A DNA stretch of 64,000 bases from Sternotherus odoratus (GCA_032164245.1 JAVMKO010000003.1:36579390-36643389); one strand, 5' to 3'. Positions 1 to 12,451 are shown, counted from the first letter of the stretch. Notes: generated by a model from the letters alone, not told the origin. Numbers and translations: made by a program.

Positions 1-2642
1 TATAAAGAGGCATGCTCAAGAGTACAGAAAGGCACAAGTCCCACTAAATAAGGGGCTGTGTCTGATGCTTGAATTAGCAAACCACAGGCTGCTACATACA
101 CCACTGAAGCTTAGTAAAACTTTTGGTGGAGGTGCCTTCTGGCCCATGTTTTTCAAGAGCCACCAGAAACAACTATGGTGCATTAAAATGACTGGGTGAA
201 GAAGTAACTTGGAAGAAACCTCTATGCCAGAACAAAGAAGAAAAAAGTTGGAAGGGAAGGAGTGCGTTTTTTTTTTAACTAAATGTCTAGGATTTGGGAT
301 ACATCTTCGTATTTTATGTGACATCTTTTTGGTCTGTGGTGTTTGAATGCCTGATGTCTAAATTGCAGTGGAACAAGTCTGTCATTAGATTTCTTACTAG
401 ATAATATATTTCTCTTTCTGTCTCTTTGTGACATATATATACATGTCACATTCATTTTGCTTCATGAAATTTGCAAGACAGCGTATTATCTGCATGATGC
501 CATACTTTGCTGTCCTACAAATTACCAACTATGTCTGTGTAGTTCTCCCTCTGAACATTGTGTTCAGTTAGTCTCATGCTGACTTTGTGTTTCCTAAGCC
601 TTAGGATATGAGTCAGTCTGCAAGTGCCTCTCCAGACTGTAATAATTGTGAACATTTCAGACTGCTATCTCCCTCCTCCATTAAAGATATTCCAGATCTG
701 ATAGCGAGGCCATGCAATATGTTGAAAGACAGGACTCTCTCCCAGACTGTGCTGTGGCAATATAATAGGAGGTCACTATCTTTCTAATCTAAACACTGGA
801 ATTACATTTTCAGAATGTTGCATGTTCTTTCTGGGGTGGATTTTATGGCTATGTGAGCAGCATTGTAGTTCTTCCTTAGGAGTTTAGTGACAAGAAAATG
901 GAAATCACTCTCACCTATAAGAAAGGGAAAATACAACTGCTGTGTAGCTTTTGCATTATTGTGACAATCGGTATTTGTATAGATTAGAAAATGAGACCAT
1001 CCATAATTGTATCAGGATTTGTTTTAAACCTTGAGTTTGGCAGGGATGTTGTAAATCCTCATGTGCCAGAGCATAAGCCAAATTCTGAGGATGCTAGGAA
1101 GAAATTTTCTTTATGGGCAAATTATTCTACAATTGTCCACTCCATGGGGCCTTTGCATCTTCCTCTGAAGCATCTGGTACTGGCCACTGGGACAGGATGG
1201 GATATTAGTCTCTGTTGTCTAGCACCAATCTCCTTCCTTTCCCTTCTTCATAATCTTTCCTTTCCGCTGTCCCTGTGAGAGCCTCCTCTTCAGCTGCTCC
1301 TACTGTCTAGAACAGATTAGTATGTCTGTCATCTCAGCCCTTCATCGCATGTCAGTTTTTAGCTGAAAACACATCTTCTGTCCTGCCAGTGTGTCTCTGA
1401 TTTCTCTCTTTACGATATATGCTTGTAACTGTGTCACTGTGTGATTCAAGGCGCCTTAGCATTTTTGTATGGGGCTTATATGAAAAGCTTATATGACAGT
1501 TGCAGCCTGTCATGTTGGAACAAAATAATGTAAGTCGGCATCTGGTAAGAATGGGATGAAACTAAGAGTGCTGTCGGGTTGCTAGCCTTCGAGTGGGTGG
1601 GAGAAAGACACAAAGGTGTTTAGGGGCCTAAAGATGCAAAGGGAAAATGTGGCATTCATACAAGGATTTCTAAGGAGGGATTATGACTCAGGACCAAAAT
1701 CCTGCTGGAAAGTGCCCTCTGTATGGGTCAAAAGCTCAATGCTACAGTCTGGTCCCCGATAAATGCAGATTACTTTCATTGTCCAAGTTCAGAGTGATGC
1801 ACAAAATAAACAATGGAAAGTAAATTAGAGCCCAAAGTTTCAGAACTATGCATGCACAGTTACAGTAACTGACGCGGCAAGTGATCACAGTGTTCACAGC
1901 CAGGCTAATTGTATCTGTGATAGTGTACGTTGCATTTCTAAACATCTGCACCTAGTTGTTGTTGTTGTTTTTTAATTTCTATTTTAATACTCCAGGGTAT
2001 GAGTTGTAGCCTAGAACTTGTGGTTTTTTAAAAATGTAATTTTTTTAAAAAAATCTGAGATCCACTTTATGTGAAACAAGGCCCCTCCCCTTTATTTGCC
2101 CCCCCCCCCCCAACCAAACAAAAAAACACCCCTCTGAAGCAAAACAGTGTCCTGGATCTTTAAGGTGAAGGAGCTTCCTTGACTGAACCAGCAGGTGGAG
2201 CCTTTGTAAACACAGATGGCTTGATTTGGACACATTTTTGTAGATAGCCTAAATTTAACACATACGCATTAGTATATTACTATTTTGTTACCTTGATAGA
2301 TCTATATTGATAATTTTGCTATTGTAATCTGCTATATTAATCTTCTATCCAGGGATTACATTGAAAAATCTTTCTATTCTGTGTTGTTTCAATCATAGAG
2401 TCCTACAGTCTCCAGAGACTTGAATTGAAATGTTTTGCAAAATATAAAATTGTATTCAATTTTGTTATATTGTATTAATTTGGTAATCAAGCTTCCACAG
2501 AGTTTCAATAAAAATTGTTTTGCAATTGTACATGGCTAGCAGGTTGTCATCTTTCCAGGCTGGCATTAACATTTTCTCTGCTTTAATTTGATAACACAAT
2601 AGAACAGTATTGGGAAAGAATGGCACATTTTAGTTGCTAATT
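1..2642. other. AT-rich DNA without a recognised gene
   Basis: I see no splice-bounded coding frame and no repeat family I can name. A short perfect inverted repeat (TGTGACAT / ATGTCACA) lies at 427-450 around an AT core, and a C homopolymer run lies near 2100-2112. Confidence 0.5.
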
Positions 2643-2650
2643 CTCCAGTC

Positions 2651-2989
2651 CAGCGGTGTCCAATAGAAATTCGATGCTAGCCATATTTGTGGTTTTGAAT
2701 TTTTCTTATTCGCCACATTATAAAAAAGGATTAAAAACATACTACAAACAACATTTCAAATTATTTTTATTAATATAAGTAGATATTACAAAAAATATGA
2801 ATAGGTGCTACTAACACAAAATTACTTCAGGGTGACTTTTCCTCAATAATACTTGATCTGTACTTGGATTTTATAAATTTTACTGCAGAAAAAGTGGATT
2901 CACAGATCCATGCGTTGATCATGCATTAGCCACAATTCAATAGCCCATTCACCACATGTGGCTAGTGGCGAACATATTGGACACCTCTT
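2651..2989. mobile_element. hAT-type non-autonomous DNA transposon
   Basis: The ends are inverted: CAGCGGTGTCCAATA on the left, and TATTGGACACCTCTT on the right, which reads AAGAGGTGTCCAATA in reverse. The element is flanked by 8-bp direct repeats, CTCCAGTC (2643-2650) and CTCTAGTC (2990-2997), differing at one base. An 8-bp duplication is the hallmark of hAT insertion. The 339-bp interior is AT-rich with no transposase frame, so it is a MITE or internally deleted copy. Confidence 0.8.
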
Positions 2990-3023
2990 CTCTAGTCAGA
3001 TTCATCTAGACATTAGGGCCAAC

Positions 3024-3974
3024 TAGGGCTGCCAACTTTCTACTCGCACAAAACCAAACACCCTTTCCCTGCCCCCTGTCCCTCCCCTCATCTGAAGCCC
3101 CACCCCCTCCATCTCCTCTCCCTCTGTTGCTCACTCTCCCCACCCTCACTCACTCACATTTTCACCAGACTCAGAGGGCTGGGGTGCGGGAGATGGTGAG
3201 GATTCCACCTGGGGATGTGGGTCTGGGGTGGTGCCAGAAATCAGGAGTTCGAGGTGCGGGAGGGGGTTTGAGGCTGAGGCAGTGGGTTGGGATGCAGGAC
3301 AGGGTAAGGGATCCATCTGGGGGCTAGGGATAAGGATTTGGAGTGTAGGAGGGGGCTCTCGGCTCAGGGGTTCAGAGTGTGGGAGGGTGCTCTGGGCTGG
3401 GGAAGGTGGTTGTGGTGTGGGAGAGGGGTGAGGGCTCCAGCTGGGATTGTGGGCTCGGTGGTAGGACTGTGGATGAAGGATTTGGAGTGCAGGAAGGGGT
3501 TGGGGTAGGTGGTTGGGGCATGGGAGAGGGGTAGGGGGCTTGGGCAAGGGTACAGGAAGTGGTCAGGGTTGAAGGCTCTGGGCAGTGCTTACCCTCAAGC
3601 AGCTCCCGGAAGCAGTAGCATATCCACTCTCTGGCTCCTACATGGAGGCATGGCCAAGTGGGTCTGCGTGCTGCTCTGCCTGCAGATCCTGCCCCTGCAG
3701 GTCCCATTGGCTGTGGTTCCCAGCCAATGGGAGCTGCAGAACCAGCACTTGGGGCAGGTGCAGCTTGCAGAGCCCCCAGCTGACCTTATGCAAAGGAGCT
3801 GGGGGGGGGGGGGCATCCTGCTGCTTTCGGGAGCCATGGCAGGCAGGGAGCCTGCATTAGCCCTGCTGCATGGTTAGCCAGACTTTTAATGGACTGGTTA
3901 GTGGTGGACTGGAGCCGCCAGGGTCCCTTTTTGACTGGGCATTCTAGTCAAAAACTGGACACCTGGCAACCCTA
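3024..3974. mobile_element. hAT-type non-autonomous element, GC-rich interior
   Basis: The left end begins TAGGGCTGCCAACTTT and the right end is GGCAACCCTA, an imperfect inverted pair. Perfect 8-bp direct repeats GGGCCAAC flank it at 3016-3023 and 3975-3982. The 951-bp interior is a purine-rich minisatellite-like sequence (GGGGTGCGGGAGGGGG-type units, about 3180-3560) followed by GC-rich DNA. Open frames on both strands of this stretch are composition effects, not genes. No transposase is visible, so mobility would depend on an element elsewhere. Confidence 0.8.
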
Positions 3975-3982
3975 GGGCCAAC

Positions 3983-4640
3983 CAACATGGAATTGATTGC
4001 AGCCTGAGGGCCTTAGATTGTTTAATATACACACATACGAAATAAATAAACTAATGAAAGCCTAATTAATCCAATACTTAGATTGTCCAGTTAAAATGAC
4101 AAAAGCCATGAAATGCAGCAATTAAGGTACTAACAACATTAAATTAGCTGCATTGCGAATCCAATGTATTTTGTCAACAATATATAGTATAACATATTTA
4201 GTCAGAAAAAAAGAAATAGAAAATATTCTCTACCAGTGAAGTAAATAGGGTACAGTTGAGGTTGCTGCTGAAAATTAAATGTATGCTTTTTACTGCGTGA
4301 ACTCCATGCTTCATTAATGTACTGTCTGAAGTCTGATTTCCAAGCTTTTAAATAATGTAAAGAGGTGGGAGTAATAATGAAATTATCTGTGATTTACAGT
4401 TTGAGCCTATATGGGGTAATATTATTTTTTTCTGACTGATAAATCAGCCCTTTCAGTGTCTTGGAACAAATGTACCAATAAAAAATAACACCTAAACTAA
4501 AACACTTTAAAAAAAGAAAAAAAGGGTTGGGGAGGCCAAACTAAATAAAGCCAAAACCAAACAAGCAAAATGAAACCAGAGCTATTCACAGAAGTAAATG
4601 CTTGGTAACTGTTGCCTCTGGATCTCCATCCCAATCTCAC
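3983..4640. other. AT-rich spacer, nothing recognised
   Basis: AT-rich single-copy-looking DNA with no coding frame, RNA gene or repeat I can name. Confidence 0.4.
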
Positions 4641-5095
4641 TTTCCACCATAAAAAACTATGCATTACTTCATTTCTCCTCGTTTCCAGTCTAAACTTGTT
4701 TTGGAATATCTGCAATGATTGTGCTTTGAGCACCTCCCATGGTAGTCTGTTCTGAACGTCGTATACTACATTTATCACCATGGCTCACTACCTGATTTCT
4801 CTCTCAACCACAGATTTTTCCTGGTATCTAATCTATACTTTTCCCTATGTAGTTTCATGCCATTACTCCTGCCATTTTCTGAGACACTGAAAAATTCTCT
4901 CCATTTACACTGTAACCTTTCACATATTTGTAGATTCTGATCAACAAGACTCCCTCATTAGTCTTCCCTCTTTTAGGAGAATATAAATGTAGTTCTCTCT
5001 CTTCATATATCTTGTTTTCTCTACTTTTTATTGATCTTCTGTATTTTGCTATTTTACCTGCTATTTTAGTATTCCCAAATGGCTGGGACAAGGAT
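4640..5095 (-). mobile_element. Old CR1/L3-like LINE 3' fragment
   Basis: Read on the minus strand, the stretch resembles the C-terminal coding and 3' part of CR1/L3 elements. The plus strand shows phrases typical of inverted CR1 copies, such as CTCCCATGGTAGTCTGTTC near 4733 and the CTTCCCTCTTTTAGGAGAA stretch near 4963. Stops are frequent, so it is a decayed fossil. Boundaries are approximate. Confidence 0.45.
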
Positions 5096-5984
5096 TACAG
5101 TAAATATTGATTTTCATCAGTGAGAATTAAATTAGTTAATTTGTGAGTAACAGTTTAGATATACATATTATACATATTAGTGTATCCCAGCTATGGTTTC
5201 CCCAAAACTCCATAGTTTGGCATTAGTCCCTCCCTAATTTTATATGTGACACTCCTAGAAACAGAGTACATCTGTTAATATCGTACACGCTTTTTGCAAG
5301 AAAGTCAACCACAAGAGCATACTCAGCTTTCTTTCCATTGTCACCCCGAGTTTTTTGCAAACTCACTGCTTTCAAGATAGTGGCATGCCTTCTCTCATAA
5401 TTTTCTAAGAGGTCCCCATCTACAGAACATAGAGACTTTCCAGCTTGAGGCCTTAAAATTATGTATATATTATTCAAGGAGAAGGGAGTGGAGAGGAAGA
5501 AGATAGATAGTTAATTTCTAAGCAGGCTGCAGATTTGAATGGAGGAACCATGCATCTTACTTGAGTGAGGATTGACTGCATTTAGAGAACAGCATCATAA
5601 ACTTTCACAGAATAAAAATATAAAGGCTGTACCATGTTTTGCACTGACTTGGCATAGTTAGGGTTGTAAATCAGTGCAGAAGATGATTCTGTTCCTTATT
5701 CTACCGGAGAATATTTCTTTAAGAAAAGGTAGAAGTGCGTGAAGTCAATGATGAATTACATAGAGATACACAGACCAAGGGAGATAGTTGTGTTTGTCAT
5801 AATGCAGCCTCTCCTTCCATCCCACAAACCAAGTTTCTGTGCAGCAAGCCTGTGAACTCCAGCTGGGAGGCATAAGGGCTACCAGAGCGTGTAGAGAGAA
5901 CCACACTCCACAGCCTTTTCTTTCCTCTAGAGTCTATAAAATGCCTTTTAATGAACTCATCCTCACTGTATCTCTCTGAGTCAG
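5096..5984. other. AT-rich spacer, nothing recognised
   Basis: No coding frame or nameable repeat. A small minus-strand open frame at 5223-5477 lacks any supporting motif. Confidence 0.4.
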
Positions 5985-6161
5985 ATTAGTATTTTTATCA
6001 CCATTTTTCTGGATCAGAAGCTGAGACATAGACAGAGGGCTATATTCTGCCCCCCGAATGAGTAGTACCTATCCCCAAGTAGTTCAGTGGAAGTGACTCA
6101 GACGATGTAAGAAGTAAATTGCCACTCTACTTCAATGAGGCTGGCAGAATTGGGCCCAGAG
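5985..6161. repeat. MIR-like fragment followed by palindromic MITE-like repeat
   Basis: Positions 5985-6030 resemble an inverted MIR core (AGAAGCTGAGACATAGACAG). From 6038 to 6161 the sequence starts GGGCTATATTCTGCC and ends GGCAGAATTGGGCCC, so its termini form an imperfect palindrome. Related GGCCAGAT...CTGCCA arms recur near 39,745 and 40,925. Confidence 0.5.
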
Positions 6162-6778
6162 AGATGGACAGGATTGTGGTTACCCTATTTGTGTCATTGG
6201 TCCCATTTTATTGTAATAGGAAGTGTAAGTGATCACAATTAGCCTTAAGTGCCTTGTCCAAAGTCATGTGGAAAGGCAGGGGAAGAAACAACCCCATAAT
6301 CTGATTGCTGTGCTGTAACTAGCAGACAGTGTGTTCCTTCTCTGCGAACGGGGCCTGTCCCATTGATCAGATTTCATTATACGGAGAGATTAGGCTTTTA
6401 TTAAGTTTGTTCAACCGTCTCTACTTCAAGTTCCCAAAATATAAAAACATAGCCTTGTCCTTTTGTGTTTGACTTAGTTTTGTGGGTTACTGCATTGATG
6501 CCTCTGCATTTGCTGCTGCTCAAATAATTTTATAATAAGAACTATAGTTCTTTCCCTGTCTCTAGGAACTCACATCCAGGAACATCAGGATCTTTTGCCC
6601 ATCAACAATCCGATTTTTGTTTTAGCTAAGACAAGAAGCTCTTTATCGCTCAAGCCAGCTAGTCAAAAGATCATGGTTTGCCTGTCTTCCACATCTGGGT
6701 TAGACATCCTGTTTGCTATGCTGTATGTATACAAGAATCATCCTCCCTGCCTAGTGCATCTCACGTTCACTTTGCAAA
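6162..6778. other. Unique spacer left of the Helitron
   Basis: No gene or repeat recognised in this stretch. Confidence 0.4.
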
Positions 6779-7089
6779 TCTATATATATAAAAGTCAAGT
6801 GGTGTATGTATGTATGTGTGTATGTATGTATGTATGTACGTATGACTGCGAACTCCTCCCGCACCGTTTGAGCCAGAGACTTGAAATTTGGTACAGTGAG
6901 GGGTCTTGGGGTCTAGATGCTGGTAAGGGTCGAAAAATTTTCGGATCTCACCTCTGACGCCCCCCAGGGGTGAAAGTCTTTCAGGGCCAATCACATCGGC
7001 TGGGCGGTTAAGTGGTGATGATGTCATAATACCCCCCTCCAACAGACACCTCACTCGCTCAGCTCACCCCTCCCTCCTCCAATGGAACC

Positions 7090-7395
7090 CTGGAGATCCC
7101 TCAGTTCTCTGCCCCTCCCCCCTCCCAACGGAAGCCCGGAGATCCCTCAGTTCTCTGCCCCTCCCCCCTCCCAACGGAACCCCAGAGATCCCTCAGTTCT
7201 CTGCCCCTCCCCCCTCCCAACGGAACCCGGGAGATCCCTCAGTTCTCTACTCCTCCCCCCTCCCAACGGAACCCCGGAGATCCCTCAGTTCTCTAACCCT
7301 CCCCCCTCCCAACGGAACCCCGGAGATCCCTCCGTTCTCTACCCCTCCCCCCTCCCAACGGAACCCCAGAGATCCCTCAGTTCTCTGCCCCTCCC
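7090..7395. repeat. Tandem array of about seven 46-bp units in the Helitron
   Basis: The unit contains GATCCCTCAGTTCTCTGCCC followed by a C-rich run and CCCAACGGAACCCCGGA. About seven consecutive copies differ by single bases, for example CTCTACTCCTCC or CTCTAACCCTCC. The array lies wholly inside the Helitron and is not seen elsewhere in the window. Confidence 0.85.
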
Positions 7396-7504
7396 ACCTC
7401 AACCCCGGACTCCATCAGCTCTGTGCCCTCCCCCACCTGCGAAGGTCCCCGGAATCCCTCGGCTCTGGGCCCCCTCCCCCCCTGCGACGGATCTGAGTTG
7501 GGTT

Positions 7505-8800
7505 TGGTGGGACGGTAAGTGAGGTGGGGGTGTCGGGTTCGGTCGGGGGGTGAGGTGGGGGTGTTGGGGTTGGTCAGGGGGTGTTGCGGTTGGTGGGGGG
7601 GTGAGGTGGGGGTGTTGGGTTTGCTTGGGGGGGTGAGGTGGGGGTGTCGGGTTTGGTCGGGGGGTAAGTGAGCCGGGGGGGGTGTCGGGGTTGGTCTGGG
7701 GGGGTGGGAAGGTGTCGGGGGGGTGAGGGGTGTGGGTGTTGGGTTTGGTCTGGGGGGGGGGAAGGTGTTGGGGTGGGTGCCCAGACCAAACCCGACACCC
7801 CCCCCGGCTCACTTACCCCCTGACCAAACCCGACACCGCCACCTCACCCCCCCACCAACCGCAACACCCCCTGACCAACCCCAACACCCACCCCTCACCC
7901 CTCACCCACCCCAACACCTTCCCACCCCCCCAGACCAAACCCGACACCCCCTGGCTCACTTACCCCCCGACCGAACCTGACACCCCCACCTCACCCCCCC
8001 ACACACACCAATCTTAACACCCCCAGACCAAACCTGACACCCCCCGGCTCACTTACCCCCCGACCGAACCCGACACTCCCACATCACCCCCCCAAGCAAA
8101 CCCGACACCCCCACCTCATCCCCCCCACCAACCGCAACACCCCCTGACCAACCCCAACACCCACACCTCACCCCTCACCCACCACGACACCTTCCCACCC
8201 CCTAGACCAAAGCCAACACCCCCCCGGCTCACTTACCCCCGACCGAACCCGACACCCCTACCTCATCCCCCCAAGCAAACCTGACACCCCCACCTCAACC
8301 CCCCACCAACCGCAACACCCCCTGACCAACCGCAACACTCACCCCTCACCCACCCCAACACCTTCCCACCCCCCCAGACCAAACCCTACACCCCCCGGCT
8401 CACTTACCCCCTGACCAAACCCGACAACCCCACCTGACCCCCCCAAGCAAACCCAACACCCCCACCTGACCCCCCGACCAAACCCGACACCCCACCCCCA
8501 CCCCCGGCTCACGGTGCACTGTGTAGCACACAGATTATTAAATACACTGTTCGGTCGGGGGGTGAGGTGGGGGTGTCGGGTTTGCTCAGGGGGTGAGGTG
8601 GGGGTGTCGGGTTTGGTCGGGGGGTGAGGTGGGGGTGTTGGGTTTGTTTTGGGGGGTCAGGTGGGGTTGTCGGGTTTGGTCGGGGGGTAAGTGAGCCGGG
8701 GGGTGTTGGGGTTGGTCGGGGGGGTGGGAAGGTGTCAGGGTGGGTGAAGGGTGGGTGTTGGGGTTGGTCAGGGGGTGTCAACTGTCTGCCCCCTCCCCAC
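7505..8800. repeat. G-rich/C-rich minisatellite in opposed blocks
   Basis: A roughly 30-bp motif of the type GGTGAGGTGGGGGTGTCGGG is tandemly repeated on the plus strand at 7505-7775. It then appears in reverse complement at about 7780-8515, and again in plus orientation at about 8550-8780. The switches make very long imperfect inverted repeats. The G-rich strand has dense runs of three or more G, able in principle to form G-quadruplexes. A short non-repetitive patch at 8515-8550 separates the second and third blocks. Confidence 0.85.
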
Positions 8801-8838
8801 CTCCGACTGACCCGAGCAACGCCGGGCACTTATGCTAG

Positions 8839-9199
8839 TAAATAAATAAATATGGTGAGGGTTTTGCCCTTAGCTCTATCTGCCACCTGCTCAGCCTGTG
8901 TACTGTGCCTTTTTCTTCTACTACAATGTTCCGAGAAGGTCTTCAACTTATCCCATATATCTATGAACTGATCCAAACGGTCCTTAACAAACCTAAAAGC
9001 TTTTCTACACTTCTCCAATTTCTAAACAAAACAATATTTTCAGGATCTTGAAATGAAATTCCTTTGGGAGACATTTCCACTTACTGCAAATTTCTCCTAT
9101 CTCAGTAGTGTACTTTTTTTTTCTTATCTCATCTTTCATATGGCCTGGTCTCATTTTATTTTCTTCATTTACACTCTCAAAATTTTCTGTGAGAACCAA
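8839..9199 (-). other. Possible decayed coding fragment, identity unknown
   Basis: Two minus-strand frames (9005-9199 and 8830-9018) overlap slightly. Their translations are lysine/glutamate-rich and not low-complexity, as if one frame had been broken by a frameshift near 9010. I recognise no domain, and chance open frames in AT-rich DNA can look the same. Confidence 0.15.
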
Positions 9200-9229
9200 T
9201 CAGTTTCCATAGTATAGGTCCCAGATAAG

Positions 9230-9335
9230 CAAGGTATTCAAGCACATTCTTTATTTTAAGCACGAGAGAGAGTCCCATTGTCTGTAAGCCTTCTCATGTG
9301 CTTAAGTATCTTCCTGATCTGGAGCTGTAGTGTTT
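9230..9335. repeat. Short interspersed repeat fragment
   Basis: The AAGCACG...CTCATGTGCTTAAGTAT and CCTGATCTGGAGC phrases resemble a widespread sauropsid interspersed repeat with internally inverted AAGCAC/GTGCTT words. No clear ends are visible. Confidence 0.35.
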
Positions 9336-10152
9336 TGGGACTCATCAATAAAACCTGGGCACTTGTGGTTAAACTCTACTTTGTTATGATAATATAAATC
9401 CAGAACACCTCCACTGGACATTAATTTAATCTGTCAGTAATTTTATACTGTTGTTACTCTCTTGACCTCAGTATTGTTATTCCTTTTTCACATGGGTATA
9501 ATTGTGACTAGAATCAAGCTCTTAGAATTAATTTTCTGTCAGCTTGTCTACCTCAGTGATGCCCATTCATAGTTCCCAAGTTACTGTCTTATTTTGCAAT
9601 GGTACCTTTTCACCGGTATGGTAGAAATGAGAAGTAACATGCAAAAAAGTTAAGACATAAAAGACTTAGGGCCACATTCAGATCTGGAGTAAATCCACTG
9701 ATATTCCTGAAGTTCTGCCAGGTTTGCACTGATATAACTGAGATCTCAGTAGGGCCATTCCCCCTGGTAGGAAAAGCAATGTAAATCAAACTGCCATTGG
9801 GTGGTGGGAATACAGTGAAGGCTAAAAATGTTTTGTATTGAATTCATATGATAAAACGTAGGAAGGTTGACATACCAATAGGGAATAAGGATCAGCAGTT
9901 GTACATTATAGAATTGTTATCGGAGCAGCACATGCTGGATAAGTATAATAGTGGCTATAAACCGTGTACTTCATTTAGGCATGATTGTGTTGTATTAATT
10001 TAGATGGAATAAATGGTCTAAAGATGTTAAACTTAGTAACAGTTTAATGTAAAAACAGGCCTGGAATATAGAGGCCTCAGCTTGCTTAGTATTGTGGCAA
10101 ACACACTATTAAATATTTTATTAAAGATACAGGAAAGATGGAAAAAGACAGT
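9336..10152. other. Spacer with one degenerate repeat piece
   Basis: Around 9670-9768 a stretch begins GGGCCACATTCAGATCTGG and ends AGTAGGGCCA, with MIR-like or palindromic-repeat character. Otherwise AT-rich DNA with no gene recognised. Confidence 0.35.
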
Positions 10153-10444
10153 TCATAGAATATCAGGGTTGGAAGGGACCTTGGGAGATCATCTAGTCCA
10201 ACCCCCTGCTCAAAGCAGGACCAATCCCCAACTAAATCATCCCAGCCAGGGCTTTGTCAAGTCTTACCTTAAAAACCTCTAAGAAAGGAGATGCCACCAC
10301 CTCCCTTGGTAACCCATTCCAATGCTTCACCAGCCTCCTAGTGAAAATGGTTTTCCTAATATCCAACCTAAACCTTCCCCACTGCAACTTGAGACCATTA
10401 CTCCTTGTTCTGTTATCTGGTACCACTGAGAACAGTCTAGACAT
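10153..10444 (-). mobile_element. CR1 LINE 3' end (5'-truncated copy)
   Basis: Read on the minus strand, the fragment encodes the C-terminal tail of the CR1 ORF2 reverse-transcriptase polyprotein (10,444-10,232). It shows the characteristic [10 protein letters not shown] and LEVFKVRLD phrases, then a short 3' UTR ending at ATTCTATG near 10,153. CR1 copies are typically 5'-truncated and end in ATTCTATG-type octamers instead of poly(A). Only about 70 codons survive, so it is inactive. Confidence 0.9.
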
Positions 10445-10783
10445 TTGAGTTAAAGAATTTGAAATGTAAAGTATATAATGCTGTTATTTTAACAATATCC
10501 ATTGTTCCATTTCCCTTTAGCCAGAGAGAGTTTTAGAAGGAAACACCCCCCTAGTGTGACAGTCTCTTAGACAGTATTAAAGATTATAATAAATTTCCTT
10601 TGGTGGAAAGAGAAGAAGTTTACTTGAGATGAGCTAGAGCTATTGTTATTAAAGTCAGTTTTAGAAGGAAGAGCCCCATTGTTTAAAGGTTTCTTTAATA
10701 GTATTAAAGATAGTAGGAACAGTCATCCCAGGTTGTTGGGATTTAGCTGGAGCTGGAGCTGGTAGGGATAGTGATGCCAACAC
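10445..10783. other. Spacer, nothing recognised
   Basis: AT-rich DNA with an internal imperfect duplication: TTTTAGAAGGAA followed by a CCCC-containing run near 10,531 and again near 10,660. No gene is seen. Confidence 0.35.
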
Positions 10784-10836
10784 TTAGTCCTGCCATGAGT
10801 ACAGGGGGCTGGACTAGATGACCCAGTCCTATGATA
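10784..10836 (+). mobile_element. CR1 terminal fragment
   Basis: TTAGTCCTGCCATGAGTACA and GGGGGCTGGACTAGATGACC, then CCTATGAT, match the terminal 3' UTR of plus-oriented CR1 copies. About 50 bp remains. Confidence 0.6.
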
Positions 10837-12380
10837 ATAATTACACTATGAACCTCTGATATTGTAGGTTTATAACTAGAGTTGAAAATTCTGTTCCAAA
10901 GTATTATTTATTACAAAATGTACCTCTTTCCCCCTCCCCCAAACTGTGTAAAATGTATCTGCTGGCCTAGTCTTGACAACAACTTTCCTCAGGCTATAAG
11001 CTATGAGTGGTGTATAGTAGGTGAAGGCCCTTTTTAAAAAAACCTGCAGCTAACAATCTTACTGAAAAATTAAAATTGGCAACTAATGAACAAGAAATAA
11101 CCACCAATCTTTTGGTATCCTTCCTCTTTTGCTCCTTCCCCTCTAGATTCTAAAGGTTATTGTTTTGTATTTTTAATCAACTGCTGCATGACCCCAGGCA
11201 TTTTTACAACTAATTGCATTATGAATTTTTAATACTAATAAAGCAGGCATTCCACAAATGAGAATACACAAGAGACTGAAGTGCTCTCATCTCATTGGCA
11301 AAAATACACTTTTTTAAAAAAGCTTCATACTTATAGTTTCGTTCAAGAGATCAGAATATCTACATATTCAGGACAGGGTTCTCTCCATTAGCTATGTTCC
11401 CGAGAATGGCAATTCAGAGTTGTGGAAAATGTCTTGAGGCTAAATCAAGGCATACTCATGCAGGTAAAGGTTTGCTGGATTAGTCCCATAATTAACTGTG
11501 CCCACACATAATGAAATAGCAATTACCAGAAAAATATTTGGAAAACAGAAAAAGTTAGCAATCAGCTATTGGAATGACAATGCACAGCATACCAAAAGAT
11601 TTTTCCAGTAGATATGTTAGGGGGAAAAATCAAAGGCTGTGTCACTCCCTTACCTGAAACTCCGGGTAGGACAGAGTTAGAAGGTAAACAGCTCAACAGC
11701 TGTCAGAGACCAATGAAGAGTAAACAAACAGCCATTGATCAAGGTGAACCATTCATGCTTCCTCCTCTCGGAGGAAGGAGAAGGCTCAGTTTATTTTAAG
11801 ACATCATGAGAGATTTATAGTATACAGACAGAAGAGGAGTGGTTTGAAGAAGAGGCATGGTCTAAGTTAATACATTTGCCAGGGACATGCGTACTATCAA
11901 CAATTACATAAACCAGGGGTCCCTGACCTGGGTCCCCATCTGGTCTCGAGTCTCTAACTCAAAGTATCAAGTATAACCTTGAGGAAAAGCAAAAACAGGC
12001 CAGAACCACAGGTCTTACAAGACTTCATTGTTCTAATCAACATACATAGTCTAATGTAGGTCAGAATAAGAGATAGTGACACAGGGACTATTATCTATCA
12101 AGCACATAACAGAGAAACTTTTTGCTTAGCAATCATAAACAAAGCTGTGAATAAGTTTAACTCTTAACATACATAGCCTTCCAAACCCCATGTGAAGATT
12201 TCATATATAATCTTATATATAACTTTATCTATCTATCTATCTGCAACAGAAAAACTGAAATTTGTCAGTTTGCCAGCTATAGTATGAACAAAAGCATGTA
12301 CACGAGAGAGTCACCTCAGATAATGCATTGCTGGAAGGTGCTAAGACATTACAATGATGAGGGCAGTATAAAGACAATTC
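10837..12380. other. Spacer, nothing recognised
   Basis: No exon or nameable repeat. A short ATCT tetranucleotide run lies near 12,225-12,241. Confidence 0.4.
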
Positions 12381-12451
12381 TACACTATCCACCAGATCGG
12401 AGGGTAGTGATCGATCTATCAGGGATCGATTTATCACATCTAGTCTAGTCC
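12381..12451. mobile_element. Half of a palindromic Harbinger-type MITE
   Basis: The words CTACACTATCCACC, GGAGGGTAGTGATCGATC and GATCGATTTATCACATCTAG correspond to the left arm of the palindromic MITE better preserved at 53,940-54,525. Only one arm, up to the TCTAGTCTAG centre, is present, so this copy is truncated. Confidence 0.6.

Larger units (their letters stand above)
6779..8838 (+). mobile_element. Non-autonomous Helitron packed with minisatellites
   Basis: The 5' end starts TCTATATATATAAAAG directly after host A. The 3' end is CTAG followed by host T, preceded by a short hairpin with stem CCCG (8811-8814) and CGGG (8823-8826). A TC start, a CTRR end, a 3' hairpin and A/T insertion without target duplication are the diagnostic Helitron features. 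A GTAT microsatellite follows the 5' end. The 2,060-bp interior encodes no Rep/helicase, so it needs an autonomous partner. It holds two minisatellite families described separately. Long proline-rich frames here are translations of the repeats. Confidence 0.8.

Noticed and set aside
7090..7395. Repeats considered as a CRISPR-like array
   Set aside because: Units are contiguous without spacers and lie in a eukaryotic Helitron.
7082..8829. Several 95-146 codon proline/threonine-rich frames
   Set aside because: They translate tandem minisatellites whose unit keeps multiple frames open.
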